NCBI GenBank assembly: GCA_050015675.1
Contig: JBEKAY010000011.1
Location: 17,250 to 81,249, forward strand
Length of the DNA stretch: 64,000 nucleotides
Origin: Fen-1298 sp050015675
Lineage (GTDB): Bacteria > Bacteroidota > Ignavibacteria > UBA10030
Direction of reading: 5' to 3'
Each line of letters begins with the position of its first letter. Position 1 is the stretch's first letter. Shown one piece after another: positions 36,664 through 46,200 of the stretch. A program made the translations under genes and the position numbers. Under the pieces are notes generated by a model, which worked only from the letters and a program-made list of their open reading frames with translations, searched no databases and was not told where the DNA came from.

Positions 36664-38358
36664 TCAATATTTCGGTTTGTAGTGATGGAAAAACTTTTCT
36701 TCCGATTCAACGCTGCCGATCAGTATAATTTCTCCATCGGCAGGAAGCATTGTTTCAACAAACGGATTGATCATCATCGATCCATTGGCACTGACTCCGA
36801 TAACGCTACAGCCGCATTTTTCCCAAATGGACGCATATTTGATCGTCTTGCCTATTAATGCATTGGGTGTTTTCACACGGAATACATCAACGCCCTCTGC
36901 AATCATTAAAATATTTCCACGTTTCGATAAATTGAAAATATTATTTGCACCCAGCGATGCATGCGAGACGACAAAATCACAGCCAGCGGTATGCAATGTA
37001 TGGACACTCCTGTCCAATGTTGCACGGCTGATGATTTGAATATCTTTCCTGAGATACCGGAAATATGTGGTTAAAAAAATGTTGATCGGATCGCTATGAC
37101 TGGTAATTGCAACTGCAGGCGCTTCAAAAAAACCTGCTTGTTTTAACACCTGAACGTTCGTTGCATCCCCTTGGATATACTGTTTGTCGTCGAAAAGAAG
37201 TTCTCTTGATTTTTCAATAATCCGAAAATCAAGTTCCTTCTCTTTCATCGACCGTCCCAATGCGCTCCCGACATTTCCACCACCTATAATTATAATAGGC
37301 GCACTATTAATATTATAGATACAAAACAATTCGTTATATCGGTCAATATGGTTTTGTGTCCCGGCAAGCACAAGAATACTTTTTTTAGTGATGGTCATGG
37401 TTTTTTGAGGCAGAACGAATACTCCGCCTTCCCAGACGCCGATGATCGATGCATCAACAATATGAGATGCGTGCGCTTGCTCAAGAGTTTTACCGACCAA
37501 TGGCGTGCCAGCGGCTGCCGCTTCGGCAATCACCAAGTCATCTACCTGCCCTATAACGTGCGCCATAGCATCACCGGCAATTATTCTTCGCGCAAGTGAT
37601 TGACCCATCATTTCATCGAGAGCCAGAACATGTGTGCAACCGGCTTGCTCCAAAATTTTGACCGCCGGTTCTCCGCTTGCAACAGAAATAATCGGGATAG
37701 TATTTGATACCTGCCGAACCGTATATACTAACGACGTATTGGTAGTATCAGAGCCGGTTGCTACAACAAATGCTGCTTGTTCAATACGAATTTCCTTGAA
37801 GGTGTTCGGGTCATCAAGTTCGCCTGCAACGGTTTTAATACCTTGATCCCGCAAATGCATTGCCCCTTCAATATCGGAAACTAATACAGCATAGTTTTGA
37901 TTATACCGCTCAAGCCGTTCAATGAGAGCGCTGGTCAAAGCGCCATATTCCGCCAGTACAACATGGCCGCGTGTGTTCTCCGGCAATTCGCGCGGCACAC
38001 GCGCTGATGATTGAAAGAGTTGAATAATGGTGAATGGCAGTAGCACTAGTAAAAAGAAAATACCTGTGCAGATTACAAGAACCGAAAAAAGTCTTCCAAA
38101 GTCGCTTAAGAAAGTAATATCACCTAACCCCACCGTGCACATGGTTGAAACAATCCAGTACAATCCCGATATGTAACTGTATCTCCGCCCTTCTAAATTC
38201 ATCAGATATTGAAATGCGATCGAATATAGAACAAGGATAATGACAAACGCGATAAACAAGCGCAGGAGCAGCATAGCGTTACGCTTGCTCGTAATACGCT
38301 GCAACATATGCAATGGTCGTTGCGGAGTAAATTTTAGTCGCCCGCTGTGGGATGTCAT
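36664..38358 (-). CDS. potassium channel with two RCK (TrkA-N) domains
   Basis: A 564-residue inner-membrane protein. TM1 (about 29-51), a pore loop with filter TVGLGD (75-80; TVGYGD in most channels) and TM2 (about 92-113) form a two-helix pore. Two cytoplasmic RCK halves follow. The second (from about residue 355) keeps the Rossmann motif IIIIGGGNVGSALG and IEKSRELL, while the first (from about 130) has lost the glycines (VVLAEYGALTSALIERL). Each has a TrkA-C-like end (MAEGVDVFRVKTPNALIGKT in the last). Such channels open in response to a nucleotide or calcium. The kdp pump lies in the same window but is not linked to it. Confidence 0.88.
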   Translation of the reverse strand: MTSHSGRLKFTPQRPLHMLQRITSKRNAMLLLRLFIAFVIILVLYSIAFQYLMNLEGRRYSYISGLYWIVSTMCTVGLGDITFLSDFGRLFSVLVICTGIFFLLVLLPFTIIQLFQSSARVPRELPENTRGHVVLAEYGALTSALIERLERYNQNYAVLVSDIEGAMHLRDQGIKTVAGELDDPNTFKEIRIEQAAFVVATGSDTTNTSLVYTVRQVSNTIPIISVASGEPAVKILEQAGCTHVLALDEMMGQSLARRIIAGDAMAHVIGQVDDLVIAEAAAAGTPLVGKTLEQAHASHIVDASIIGVWEGGVFVLPQKTMTITKKSILVLAGTQNHIDRYNELFCIYNINSAPIIIIGGGNVGSALGRSMKEKELDFRIIEKSRELLFDDKQYIQGDATNVQVLKQAGFFEAPAVAITSHSDPINIFLTTYFRYLRKDIQIISRATLDRSVHTLHTAGCDFVVSHASLGANNIFNLSKRGNILMIAEGVDVFRVKTPNALIGKTIKYASIWEKCGCSVIGVSANGSMMINPFVETMLPADGEIILIGSVESEEKFFHHYKPKY

Positions 38359-38508
38359 TTCTGACTCTTAAAAAGTTGTCGGACAGTTACGGCATAATCT
38401 ACAAGTTCTCTAAGAGAGATTCAACAATGGAGATAGAAAAGAATATTCTATTGGAGTTCACGTACACTCAGTGTGCTCAATTCAGATAATCCTTCTACGG
38501 AGAAAGAG

Positions 38509-38765
38509 AGGGCACGAAAAGTTCGTTACGGTATTCTTGGCTTCGGGTACTTTGCTGAACACACTATTTGCACCTGCAATCTAAGCATCACCAAGCTCGG
38601 AATTAGTTGCGCTTCAAAAACGTTCACTTGCTGCGGCTGAATAGAAAGCGCATAAATTCGGTATTCAACTGCCATTTGATTCTGCAGAAGAATTAGCAAA
38701 TCATCCGGATATCGATGCAGTGTTTATAGTTTCTGATGTGGTCAACCATTCCACTTCTCCCTATT
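38509..38765 (+). pseudogene. remnant of a Gfo/Idh/MocA-family oxidoreductase (N-terminal Rossmann part)
   Basis: Two frames give a broken N-terminal NAD(P)-binding domain. The first is KVRYGILGFGYFAEHTI, with GxGxxA-like GILGFGYFA. After a one-base shift comes APAI-stop-ASPSSELVALQKRSLAAAE-stop-KAHKFGIQLPFDSAEELA, then NHPDIDAVFIVSDVVNH. That order (GxGxxA, SELVAv, AeeKAhkFGI, DIDAVFI) is the Gfo/Idh/MocA pattern. The rest is missing, and it stops against the pdxJ gene coming from the other strand. No start codon or ribosome site remains. Confidence 0.8.
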
Positions 38766-39482
38766 TTATTTTCCTCCCATCAGTTTTATCATCTCCCGCA
38801 CCGCTTGTTCTAACCCAACGAATAATGCTCGCACGATGACGGCATGACCGATGCTCATCTCGTCAATTTCGCGAATAGCGGCAACAGCAGCAACATTCTC
38901 GTAATCTAATCCGTGACCTGCATTGACGCCAAGCTTGAGCGATTTGCCAAATTTCGCGGCTTCCTGAATTCGCTGGAATTGTTCCCGCACTTCGCTTTCG
39001 GTTTTTGCTTCAGCATATTCACCTGTATGAATTTCAATCATATCCGTCCCAATATCCGCTGATGCGTGCACTTGAGCGTCTGTAGGGTCAATGAACAAGC
39101 TCACTGGAATGTTATTCTGTCTGAATTGCTTTACAACTTCGCCGAGATATTTCTTTTGCGCAACAACATTCAACCCGCCTTCGGTTGTAAGTTCCAGACG
39201 CCGTTCCGGCACAAGCGTTACGAGATCGGGTTTCGTTTTAATGGCGATACCGATAATTTCCTCGGTGGCTGCCATTTCAAGATCAAGTTTTTTCTTTACT
39301 ATTGAGCGGAGGCGCCGCACATCATCATCCTTCATGTGCCGCCGGTCTTCACGTAAATGGCATACGATACCAACAGCGCCAGCTTCCTCACAAATAAGTG
39401 CCGCTTTCACTGGATCCGGATCGTTTCCACCGCGTGCATTGCGCAATGTTGCAATGTGGTCAATATTGATTGCTAATCTCAT
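38766..39482 (-). CDS. pdxJ: pyridoxine 5'-phosphate synthase
   Basis: A 238-residue TIM-barrel enzyme of vitamin B6 synthesis that joins 1-deoxyxylulose 5-phosphate and 3-amino-1-hydroxyacetone phosphate. Family segments: MRLAINIDHIATLRNARGG, GIVCHLREDRRHM, ITLVPE-type TLVPERRLELTTEGG, SLFIDPTDAQVHAS, IEIHTGEYA, VNAGHGLDYENV and MSIGHAVIVRALFVGL. Length is normal. GAGGAAAA precedes the ATG. It is a single gene. Confidence 0.96.
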   Translation of the reverse strand: MRLAINIDHIATLRNARGGNDPDPVKAALICEEAGAVGIVCHLREDRRHMKDDDVRRLRSIVKKKLDLEMAATEEIIGIAIKTKPDLVTLVPERRLELTTEGGLNVVAQKKYLGEVVKQFRQNNIPVSLFIDPTDAQVHASADIGTDMIEIHTGEYAEAKTESEVREQFQRIQEAAKFGKSLKLGVNAGHGLDYENVAAVAAIREIDEMSIGHAVIVRALFVGLEQAVREMIKLMGGK

Positions 39483-39652
39483 ATTTTCCTCTTCCTCTAT
39501 TATATAGGTTCATTATAATATACTCATTTTCGTAAAAGAATTGAATATCAGCCGATCTCAAACTATCTTGTGCAAAGAGTTCTGTAACTTTAAGCTCTAC
39601 GATACCGTAATATTGCAAGAGGCTTTATTCTAAATAACACTATGGTGCACCT

Positions 39653-41374
39653 ATGAAAAATTTGATTACACTTTTAATTGCCATCGGATTGATTTTACCA
39701 TTCTTTTCTGCTGACGCACAATCAGAGCAGAAGAAAACGAACAGCGACGATGTCGGCGAGCGCATTGGATACGAAGCCGATAAAGTTGGAAATGAAATCA
39801 ACAAAGTTGGGAGCAACATCGATAACATGGTTAATAAAATAGTCAATCGGTGGACTTCGCATTTCAAAGATGCGCAAATTACTGAAGACACTATTGAATC
39901 TCCATCTCATATATCACCTAATATCACCGACAGCGAAATCGATAGCAGCGCACAATCGTTCTCCGGAGATAAAGTGATTAAAGAATCTGAAACAATTGAC
40001 AACAATGTTGTTGTGAAAGGCGGCGACTTAACTATCTATGGCACCGTTAATGGCGATGTGCTGGTGGTAGGCGGCGATTTACATATGAAACGCACCGGCA
40101 AGATTACGGGCAGTGCACGTGTTGTGAATGGCAGCATACTGAAAGAAGACGGCGCGATCATCAAAGGATTCGAAGATTATACTAGAAAAGAGAAATCGAG
40201 ATTTCGTCCTTCACGTAGAAATTTTTCGCGAACCATACGTACGTTTGATGTGCCATGGTCAGACGAACAAATGAATTTAGATAATTTTATTTTCCGGTAT
40301 AACCGGGTGGAAGGTGTGTTCCTCGGCCTCGGTTCTGAAAAGAAATATTATTGGGATGGAGAACGAAATTGGAATATGTACGGCTCCGCAGGATGGGGAG
40401 TGAAATCGCACACGTGGCGCGGCAATCTTGGATTGGTGCGGCAGTTTGCAATCCTCACAAATGAAGGAAGCGGCATTATAGAATTGGGCGCCGAGGGATA
40501 TAGTTTCACCGATACAAAAGATAAATGGGTCATTTCATTGCACGAAAACACTGCGGCAGCATTATTAATTCACGAAGATTTTCGCGATTACTTTCAGCGG
40601 AACGGCTACACAGTGCATGTAGCATATTATTCCAAAAACGATTATCTGAAAAACGAATTGAAGTTTGCATATTTGGCAGACACATATGATTCGCTCACGA
40701 ACAAAGTTGATTGGGCATTATTTGGCGGCGGTAAATGGTTTCGCATGAATCCTGCCATTGATCCGGGTAAAATGCGGAGTGCAATCGCAAGCGGCGGCGT
40801 CAGTACGATTTCTAATACGAGCCATGGGCCAGAAGGATGGAGCTTGTACGCTTCTGGCGAGTTTGCGAAAAAAAATTGGGGTAGCGAGTTTGAGTTCGAT
40901 CAGTACATAGCTGACCTGCGCCGCTTTCAACCACTTGGTATGTACGATAATTTTAATATTCGCGTTCGTGCAGGTTCTTCAACCGGTGTTCTTCCAATGC
41001 AAAAATTGTTTGAGTTAGGCGGTTTTGGTACGATGAATGCCTTTCCCTTCAAGTCTGAAATCGGTAACCGTATGCTTCTCATCAATGCAGAATTGATCAT
41101 CAATGGCGGTTTTATTGAGGAATTAGATTTCTGGCCTATGTGGATATTCCAAAACATTAATATTTTAATTTTGTCGGATGCCGGTTTAACGCGGGATGCA
41201 GTACAGGCAGCTTCAGCATTAGAAGGAGTTGAAGCGGTCAAGTGGAACGATTTTAAGCACGATTTTGGCGTGGCGCTCACAAATCGGAGCGGTTCATTCC
41301 GTATCGGTGTTGCATGGCGCACTGATCATCCTTCACCAGCACAGTTTATACTAAGATTTAACAGACCGTTCTGA
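39653..41374 (+). CDS. outer-membrane protein: bactofilin-like segment fused to an Omp85-like barrel
   Basis: A 573-residue exported protein with signal peptide MKNLITLLIAIGLILPFFSADA. A helical stretch with KVGNEINKVGSNIDNMVNK follows (about 43-66). Residues 105-172 hold repeating short strands, NNVVVKGGDLTIYGTVNGDV and LVVGGDLHMKRTGKITGSA, the right-handed helix seen in bactofilins and polymer-forming proteins. The remaining 370 residues are barrel-like (YNRVEGVFLGLGSEKKYY, VRAGSSTGVLPMQKLFELGG, FGVALTNRSGSFRIGVAW) and end FILRFNRPF with a terminal aromatic, as in Omp85/BamA surface-antigen domains. No POTRA domain is present. A surface-exposed or periplasm-facing helix linked to a pore is inferred. 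It stands alone. Confidence 0.75.
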   Translation: MKNLITLLIAIGLILPFFSADAQSEQKKTNSDDVGERIGYEADKVGNEINKVGSNIDNMVNKIVNRWTSHFKDAQITEDTIESPSHISPNITDSEIDSSAQSFSGDKVIKESETIDNNVVVKGGDLTIYGTVNGDVLVVGGDLHMKRTGKITGSARVVNGSILKEDGAIIKGFEDYTRKEKSRFRPSRRNFSRTIRTFDVPWSDEQMNLDNFIFRYNRVEGVFLGLGSEKKYYWDGERNWNMYGSAGWGVKSHTWRGNLGLVRQFAILTNEGSGIIELGAEGYSFTDTKDKWVISLHENTAAALLIHEDFRDYFQRNGYTVHVAYYSKNDYLKNELKFAYLADTYDSLTNKVDWALFGGGKWFRMNPAIDPGKMRSAIASGGVSTISNTSHGPEGWSLYASGEFAKKNWGSEFEFDQYIADLRRFQPLGMYDNFNIRVRAGSSTGVLPMQKLFELGGFGTMNAFPFKSEIGNRMLLINAELIINGGFIEELDFWPMWIFQNINILILSDAGLTRDAVQAASALEGVEAVKWNDFKHDFGVALTNRSGSFRIGVAWRTDHPSPAQFILRFNRPF

Positions 41375-41416
41375 AAATGATTTAACAGATGGATGATCAG
41401 TTTCAATTCTTGTACT

Positions 41417-42082
41417 TCAGCAAGAACAATGGCTGTTCTTTTTCACTTTCTCAAAACATTCTCGTCCTTCTTTGAACGACAGGTATGCGAGTCCGAGAGT
41501 TCCTATCGTGTCTATAAAAGCAAATTGTGTTAACTCGTAGATGCCGCTTGATACAAGCAAAATGATGGACATAGAAATACAGACTTTTGTGCATTCAGCA
41601 TCTGCAAGCATCGCATCGGAGTTTAACCGTCTGCCAACTTTTGTTTTGCTGAGCACCAAAGCCAACATCACGGCAATTGATATTATTGAGATAATCACAC
41701 CCCAAAGAGTTGTCTCAGGCTTCCGACCCATCCAGAGATTATACATACTTGTTCCAACAAGTCCGATGACCAACGCATAGAATGAATACCCGGTAATAAT
41801 TAATGCAGTTCGTTCAAAATTATCGCGATTATTGTCCGGCTGTCGCTGAATACGCAGAACCATGTGTGCAATGCCAAGTCCTGAGAGAACTTCTATAAAA
41901 CTGTCGGCGCCGAAACCGAATAACGTTAAACTTTCATCTTTATACCCGAAGTACATAGAAATAAGTCCTTCGGCTATGTTGTATAGAATCGTAAAGAATG
42001 CAAGTCCAAAAGCAATTTTGTATAATCGTTCGCTATCCGATTGCTGTAAAGCAGTGCTGGTTTCCATATTAGTGTAACACAT
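41417..42082 (-). CDS. cation diffusion facilitator-like membrane protein without cytoplasmic domain
   Basis: A 221-residue inner-membrane protein with six hydrophobic helices. FGFGADSFIEVLSGLG sits at the position of the CDF HxxxD metal site and SDAMLADAECTKVC at that of the second site. In CDF transporters these residues carry zinc, iron or cobalt. Here the first histidine is replaced and a cysteine follows. The C-terminal cytoplasmic domain is missing and the protein ends with a histidine/cysteine tail (KKNSHCSC). Start choice is unclear: 42082 or the ATG at 42067. Neither has a good ribosome site. Confidence 0.68.
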   Translation of the reverse strand: MCYTNMETSTALQQSDSERLYKIAFGLAFFTILYNIAEGLISMYFGYKDESLTLFGFGADSFIEVLSGLGIAHMVLRIQRQPDNNRDNFERTALIITGYSFYALVIGLVGTSMYNLWMGRKPETTLWGVIISIISIAVMLALVLSKTKVGRRLNSDAMLADAECTKVCISMSIILLVSSGIYELTQFAFIDTIGTLGLAYLSFKEGRECFEKVKKNSHCSC

Positions 42083-42128
42083 TATGCGTGAAATCAGTTC
42101 TTGAGGATGTTCTAACTGACAGTGATTC

Positions 42129-43076
42129 TTATTGATGGATTGATTTGTCTGCTTTTTGTATCTTGACTTTGTTTCCTTCTTCCATCACATAGCTGTAGAG
42201 AATCTTGTAGCTGTCGTAATCGAATCGGTGCGGGGAAGATTTCTGTGGTGCCAGGGATTTCTTTCCGATATTATAGTTGTCTTTGTTGCTCGCAATTAAA
42301 CACCAGTTGTCGATCACAAATATTTCACGTAGTTTTTTATCCTTCGAAACTTCCTCTATAGTTACTGCACTATCGAAGGGCCATGCGATAATGCGCCTCG
42401 CTTCAAACGCCGCTTCCACACGAGCATTGTAAGCCGAAACATCTTCTTCTCCCATACACACGCCGTCACATAGTCCGAGGTGGTACGAGAAGCAATGACT
42501 GTTAGAATTTTCTAATCGTAAAAGTTTCGGACACAGCCTGTGCGTTTTAGCAACCGTATCGAGAAATTCCTTTGCCTGCGATTTGTGCTTGAAGATACCG
42601 AGGATAGGCGAGTCTGGTTTAATATCGAGATAATCGACTGCTTCCAATTTGACCGTTGCGTACCCTTGTTTATTATCCACACGCCTCGCAATAATAATTC
42701 GCCGCGGTTGTCTCGAGCGCACGTTGTACATCGGCCGCAATTCTTTGATGAGCTGCGATTCTAGTAAAAGCGCACCAAGCTCACCGGCTGTTTCACGAAC
42801 TTCGATGCGGTGAATACGCTTCATCAGCCAACGTTCGTCTCGCGCGGCAAAGTGCGAGCGAATACGTGCACGGATTCCTTTGCTTTTACCAACGTACAGC
42901 AGAATATCTTCGGCACCAAAGAAAAGATAGACACCGTGAGTGTTGGGAAGAGAAGTGATGCTCTTTTTAGCAAATGCGGATTTCATTAAGACCTTACTTA
43001 AGCAACTGTCTGAAAAATCAAAGTCGTTCCAATACAGATGGTTGTCCTGAGTGTACGGTATTTGGGCGTAGGTCAT
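42129..43076 (-). CDS. cho: GIY-YIG endonuclease with UvrC-like tail (Cho-like)
   Basis: A 315-residue protein. The GIY-YIG domain is at about residues 44-120 (HGVYLFFGAEDILLYVGKSK, IRSHF, TAGELGALLLESQLI, the catalytic glutamate). A C-terminal half similar to UvrC follows, with CPKLLRLEN and the cysteine-rich CFSYHLGLCDGVC. That is the arrangement of Cho, the UvrC homologue that makes the 3' incision in nucleotide excision repair. A true UvrC would be about 600 residues and have the RNase H-like domain. Nothing around it is a repair gene. DnaQ-linked relatives exist, but no exonuclease domain is present here. Confidence 0.8.
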   Translation of the reverse strand: MTYAQIPYTQDNHLYWNDFDFSDSCLSKVLMKSAFAKKSITSLPNTHGVYLFFGAEDILLYVGKSKGIRARIRSHFAARDERWLMKRIHRIEVRETAGELGALLLESQLIKELRPMYNVRSRQPRRIIIARRVDNKQGYATVKLEAVDYLDIKPDSPILGIFKHKSQAKEFLDTVAKTHRLCPKLLRLENSNSHCFSYHLGLCDGVCMGEEDVSAYNARVEAAFEARRIIAWPFDSAVTIEEVSKDKKLREIFVIDNWCLIASNKDNYNIGKKSLAPQKSSPHRFDYDSYKILYSYVMEEGNKVKIQKADKSIHQ

Positions 43077-43217
43077 TTTTAGACCTTATCCACCCCGGCA
43101 TTTCTAATATAAATAAAAGGAAGTGAAAACGGTACCTAGAGCAAGAGTTTCTGTGAGCTCACGTACGAATGAACGTATGAAGGTGAGCCGGTGCATTGTT
43201 GTTACCATTATAGGAAA

Positions 43218-43245
43218 AGCCCCAGATGATGAATATCTGGGGCTA
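43218..43245 (-). terminator. intrinsic terminator of the S8/S53-like peptidase gene
   Basis: On the minus strand the stem AGCCCCAGAT (43244-43235) pairs with ATCTGGGGCT (43227-43218), followed by TTTTCC. It lies 24-50 bp after the stop codon at 43268. Confidence 0.75.
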
Positions 43246-43267
43246 CGAGAATATTTGTGTGATAAAC

Positions 43268-46200
43268 TTACTTCAACAGCAGCATCTTCTTCGTTTCAAC
43301 AAATCGTTTCGAAGAATTGTCTTTCGATGTTGCTTCGAGCCGGTAGAAATACAGTCCAGATGCCACGTTTGCGTTCCAAACGACAGATTGAATCCCTGCT
43401 TGCTGCTCAATGTTGACCAGTTCCTTTATCACCTGACCGAGGATATTATATATAACAAGTCGAACAGTGCTTCGTACCGGTAATCCATATTGGATAGTTG
43501 TTGATGGGTTATATGGATTGGGATAATTTTGCGCGAGACTATATATCGTCGGTGTTTCAGCAGCTACTTCTTGTATGCCAGTCAGTGTTCCATTTCCGCT
43601 TAAAGGAACTTTAAATGGAGAGGCAAGCGAGTTGTTGGCAATATACATTGTATCAATGTAGGATCGCAAAGAGTCCGGAGTAAATCGTATTGCTACCTTT
43701 GTTGTGTCTCCCTGCTTCACGTTGCCGAATGCTAATATTTTGGTCACATTGAAATATTTCGTTTTTGTGTAGAACGAATCAATTTGCAAAACGCTTATCG
43801 AAGAATTTGTAATTGTGAATAGCAATTGCTTAGTGCTGTCTTTCTTAACTGTTCCAAACGCAATGCTTGAAGGTGTAATAGAAATTGAAGAGTTTGGTGT
43901 TCTTCCAGAAAGGGGTATCCTGAACAACGTCGTATCAGAGTCGTTTCGTAAAAACAGCGTATCAGAAAATACACCGAAGGTGACAGGCTTAAACCAAACT
44001 GTCATCGTGGCTGTATCTTTATCGGTTGCTTGACTGAAAGAAGTCAAGGATGTGAAGACAGAAGAATGAGTATAAATGGAATCGATGGTCAGAATGTTAG
44101 CCGAAGAATTGGTGACTTTAAGGATTGTTTTGGCTGAATCATAGATTCCCACATCACCAAATGAGATAGTCGTCAGATTGCAGAGAAATGTTGGTGTAGG
44201 ACTATTCCCACTCAATGGTATCTTCACTAATGGTGTGGCTGAGTTGTTCCGTAAATACAGCGTGTCTGTGTAACTGGCTATAGCAATCGGCGCGAACGAG
44301 ACCACTACCTTCAATGTATCTGTCCCAACTGTTCCATTGATGCGATCTACTGCAAAGGCACTCGTCTTGGTATAAATTGAATCCACTGTCAAGGTGTTGA
44401 CCGAACTGTTCACCACCTTGATCGTATCTCGCTTCGTCGTGCCTTTGGCAACATTGCTGTAAACGATTGATGTCTTCAGAGTCGTCAGTACAGGCATTGG
44501 ACTGCTGCCATTCACATTGATCGTATCCGGTGTCGTCACATCATTACTGGCAATGAGTATTTTCGTTATCGATGAACCGATTGATGTCGGAATAAACTTT
44601 ATCGTATCAATCAACGATCCGTTCGGTGGGATGTTTTTCATCGTTGGTGAGGCACTATACTGTCCGTTGGTTGAAGTGATAGATGCAATCTTCAGTGTAT
44701 CGGTCCCCTTGTTCCAGATCGTCACCGTATCGGTCTTCAGTGTGTTGAGTGTAATATTCCCCATAGTGACACTTGATCGGCTCAATACGAGATTCGGTGT
44801 TCCGCTACAGAATCCACTCACATTAATTGTATCCGGTGTCGTCACATCATTACTGGCAATGAGTATCTTCGTTGTCGATGAACCGATTGATGTTGGAATA
44901 AACTTTATCGTATCAATTAACGATCCGTTCGGTGGAATGTTTTTCACCGTTGGTGAAGCACTGTACTGTCCGTTTGTTGAAGTGATGTTCGTAATCTTGA
45001 GTGTATCTGTTCCCTTGTTCCAGATTGTTACCGTATCGGTCTTCAGTGTGTTGAGTGTAACACTTCCCATAGTGACACTTGGTCGGCTCAATACGAGATT
45101 CGGTGTGCCAATTACCATAAAGATCTGGGCGTTCGATGTCCCTCCACCAGGCGTCGGATTGAATACCGTGATGTTATACGTCTCTGCTGTCGTCATATCG
45201 CTCGCAGGAATCGTGGCTGTCAACTGTGTCGAACTCACATAGCTCGTTGTCCGATCTGTTCCTCCCAGTCGAACCTTTGATGTCGACAAAAAGTTTGTCC
45301 CGTTCACCGTCATCGAAAACTGCGCATCGCCTGCATTCTTGCTCGCTGGCGTGATACTCGTCGTTGTCGGTATCGGATTCAATGGTATAAGCTGACTAAG
45401 AGCGTTGTAGGCATCAAGACAGCCTTCGCCATACTGATTGTTCTTAGCGCTGGTAGAGAAGGGAAGATTAATTGCTGAGCTCTCGAGGGTGAAACGGATA
45501 GTCGAACTTGGTTTTGAAACGTCGGCGCTCCACACTAAAGCGGCTACAGCAGCCACGTGAGGAGCTGCTGCTGAAGTCCCATAGAAAGGATTTGAAAAGT
45601 AACCTTGCTGACCTATATATGTCTGGACTCCGTCGAGAGCGGACAGATCAGGTTTAGTTCGCTGACTGTAAGATGTTGGCTTACCTGTTGCATCAAACGA
45701 GTAGATCAGTGCTGGCCCTTCGCTTGAATAATATCTTTGAGAACTATCTTGATCGATTGCTGCCACAGAAATACACCCGGACGCAGTAGAATGCCCAAAA
45801 GAAGAAGATCCAAACACTTGAGCTGAGGATTCCAAAGTAGCATTGTAGACCCATAATTGAAGCTTTCTTACTGGAGCTGCACCGTTGCTATTCAACACTG
45901 CTACGTTGTAAATTACTGAGGCTGGGGACGAGTTCGTTACTTGGATGATTTCGTATGGATCAGCATTACCGTTCTGTGTTGTTGTTGAGCTTTTAACAAC
46001 GTAGTTGATAGCAGCATCGTATAGATATAAATCGTAATCGCTACTACTTTGTCCGTATTTATCATTCCACTGCAACGTTATTGTGGATGTTTGTATTGGT
46101 GTCTTTGTCGTAGCAGGAGGAACTGTTATTTGTATATAGCTCGAATACCCAGTGCTCAAATTAAATCTATTCCAGTTATTGCCATTGTTGTAATAATCGC

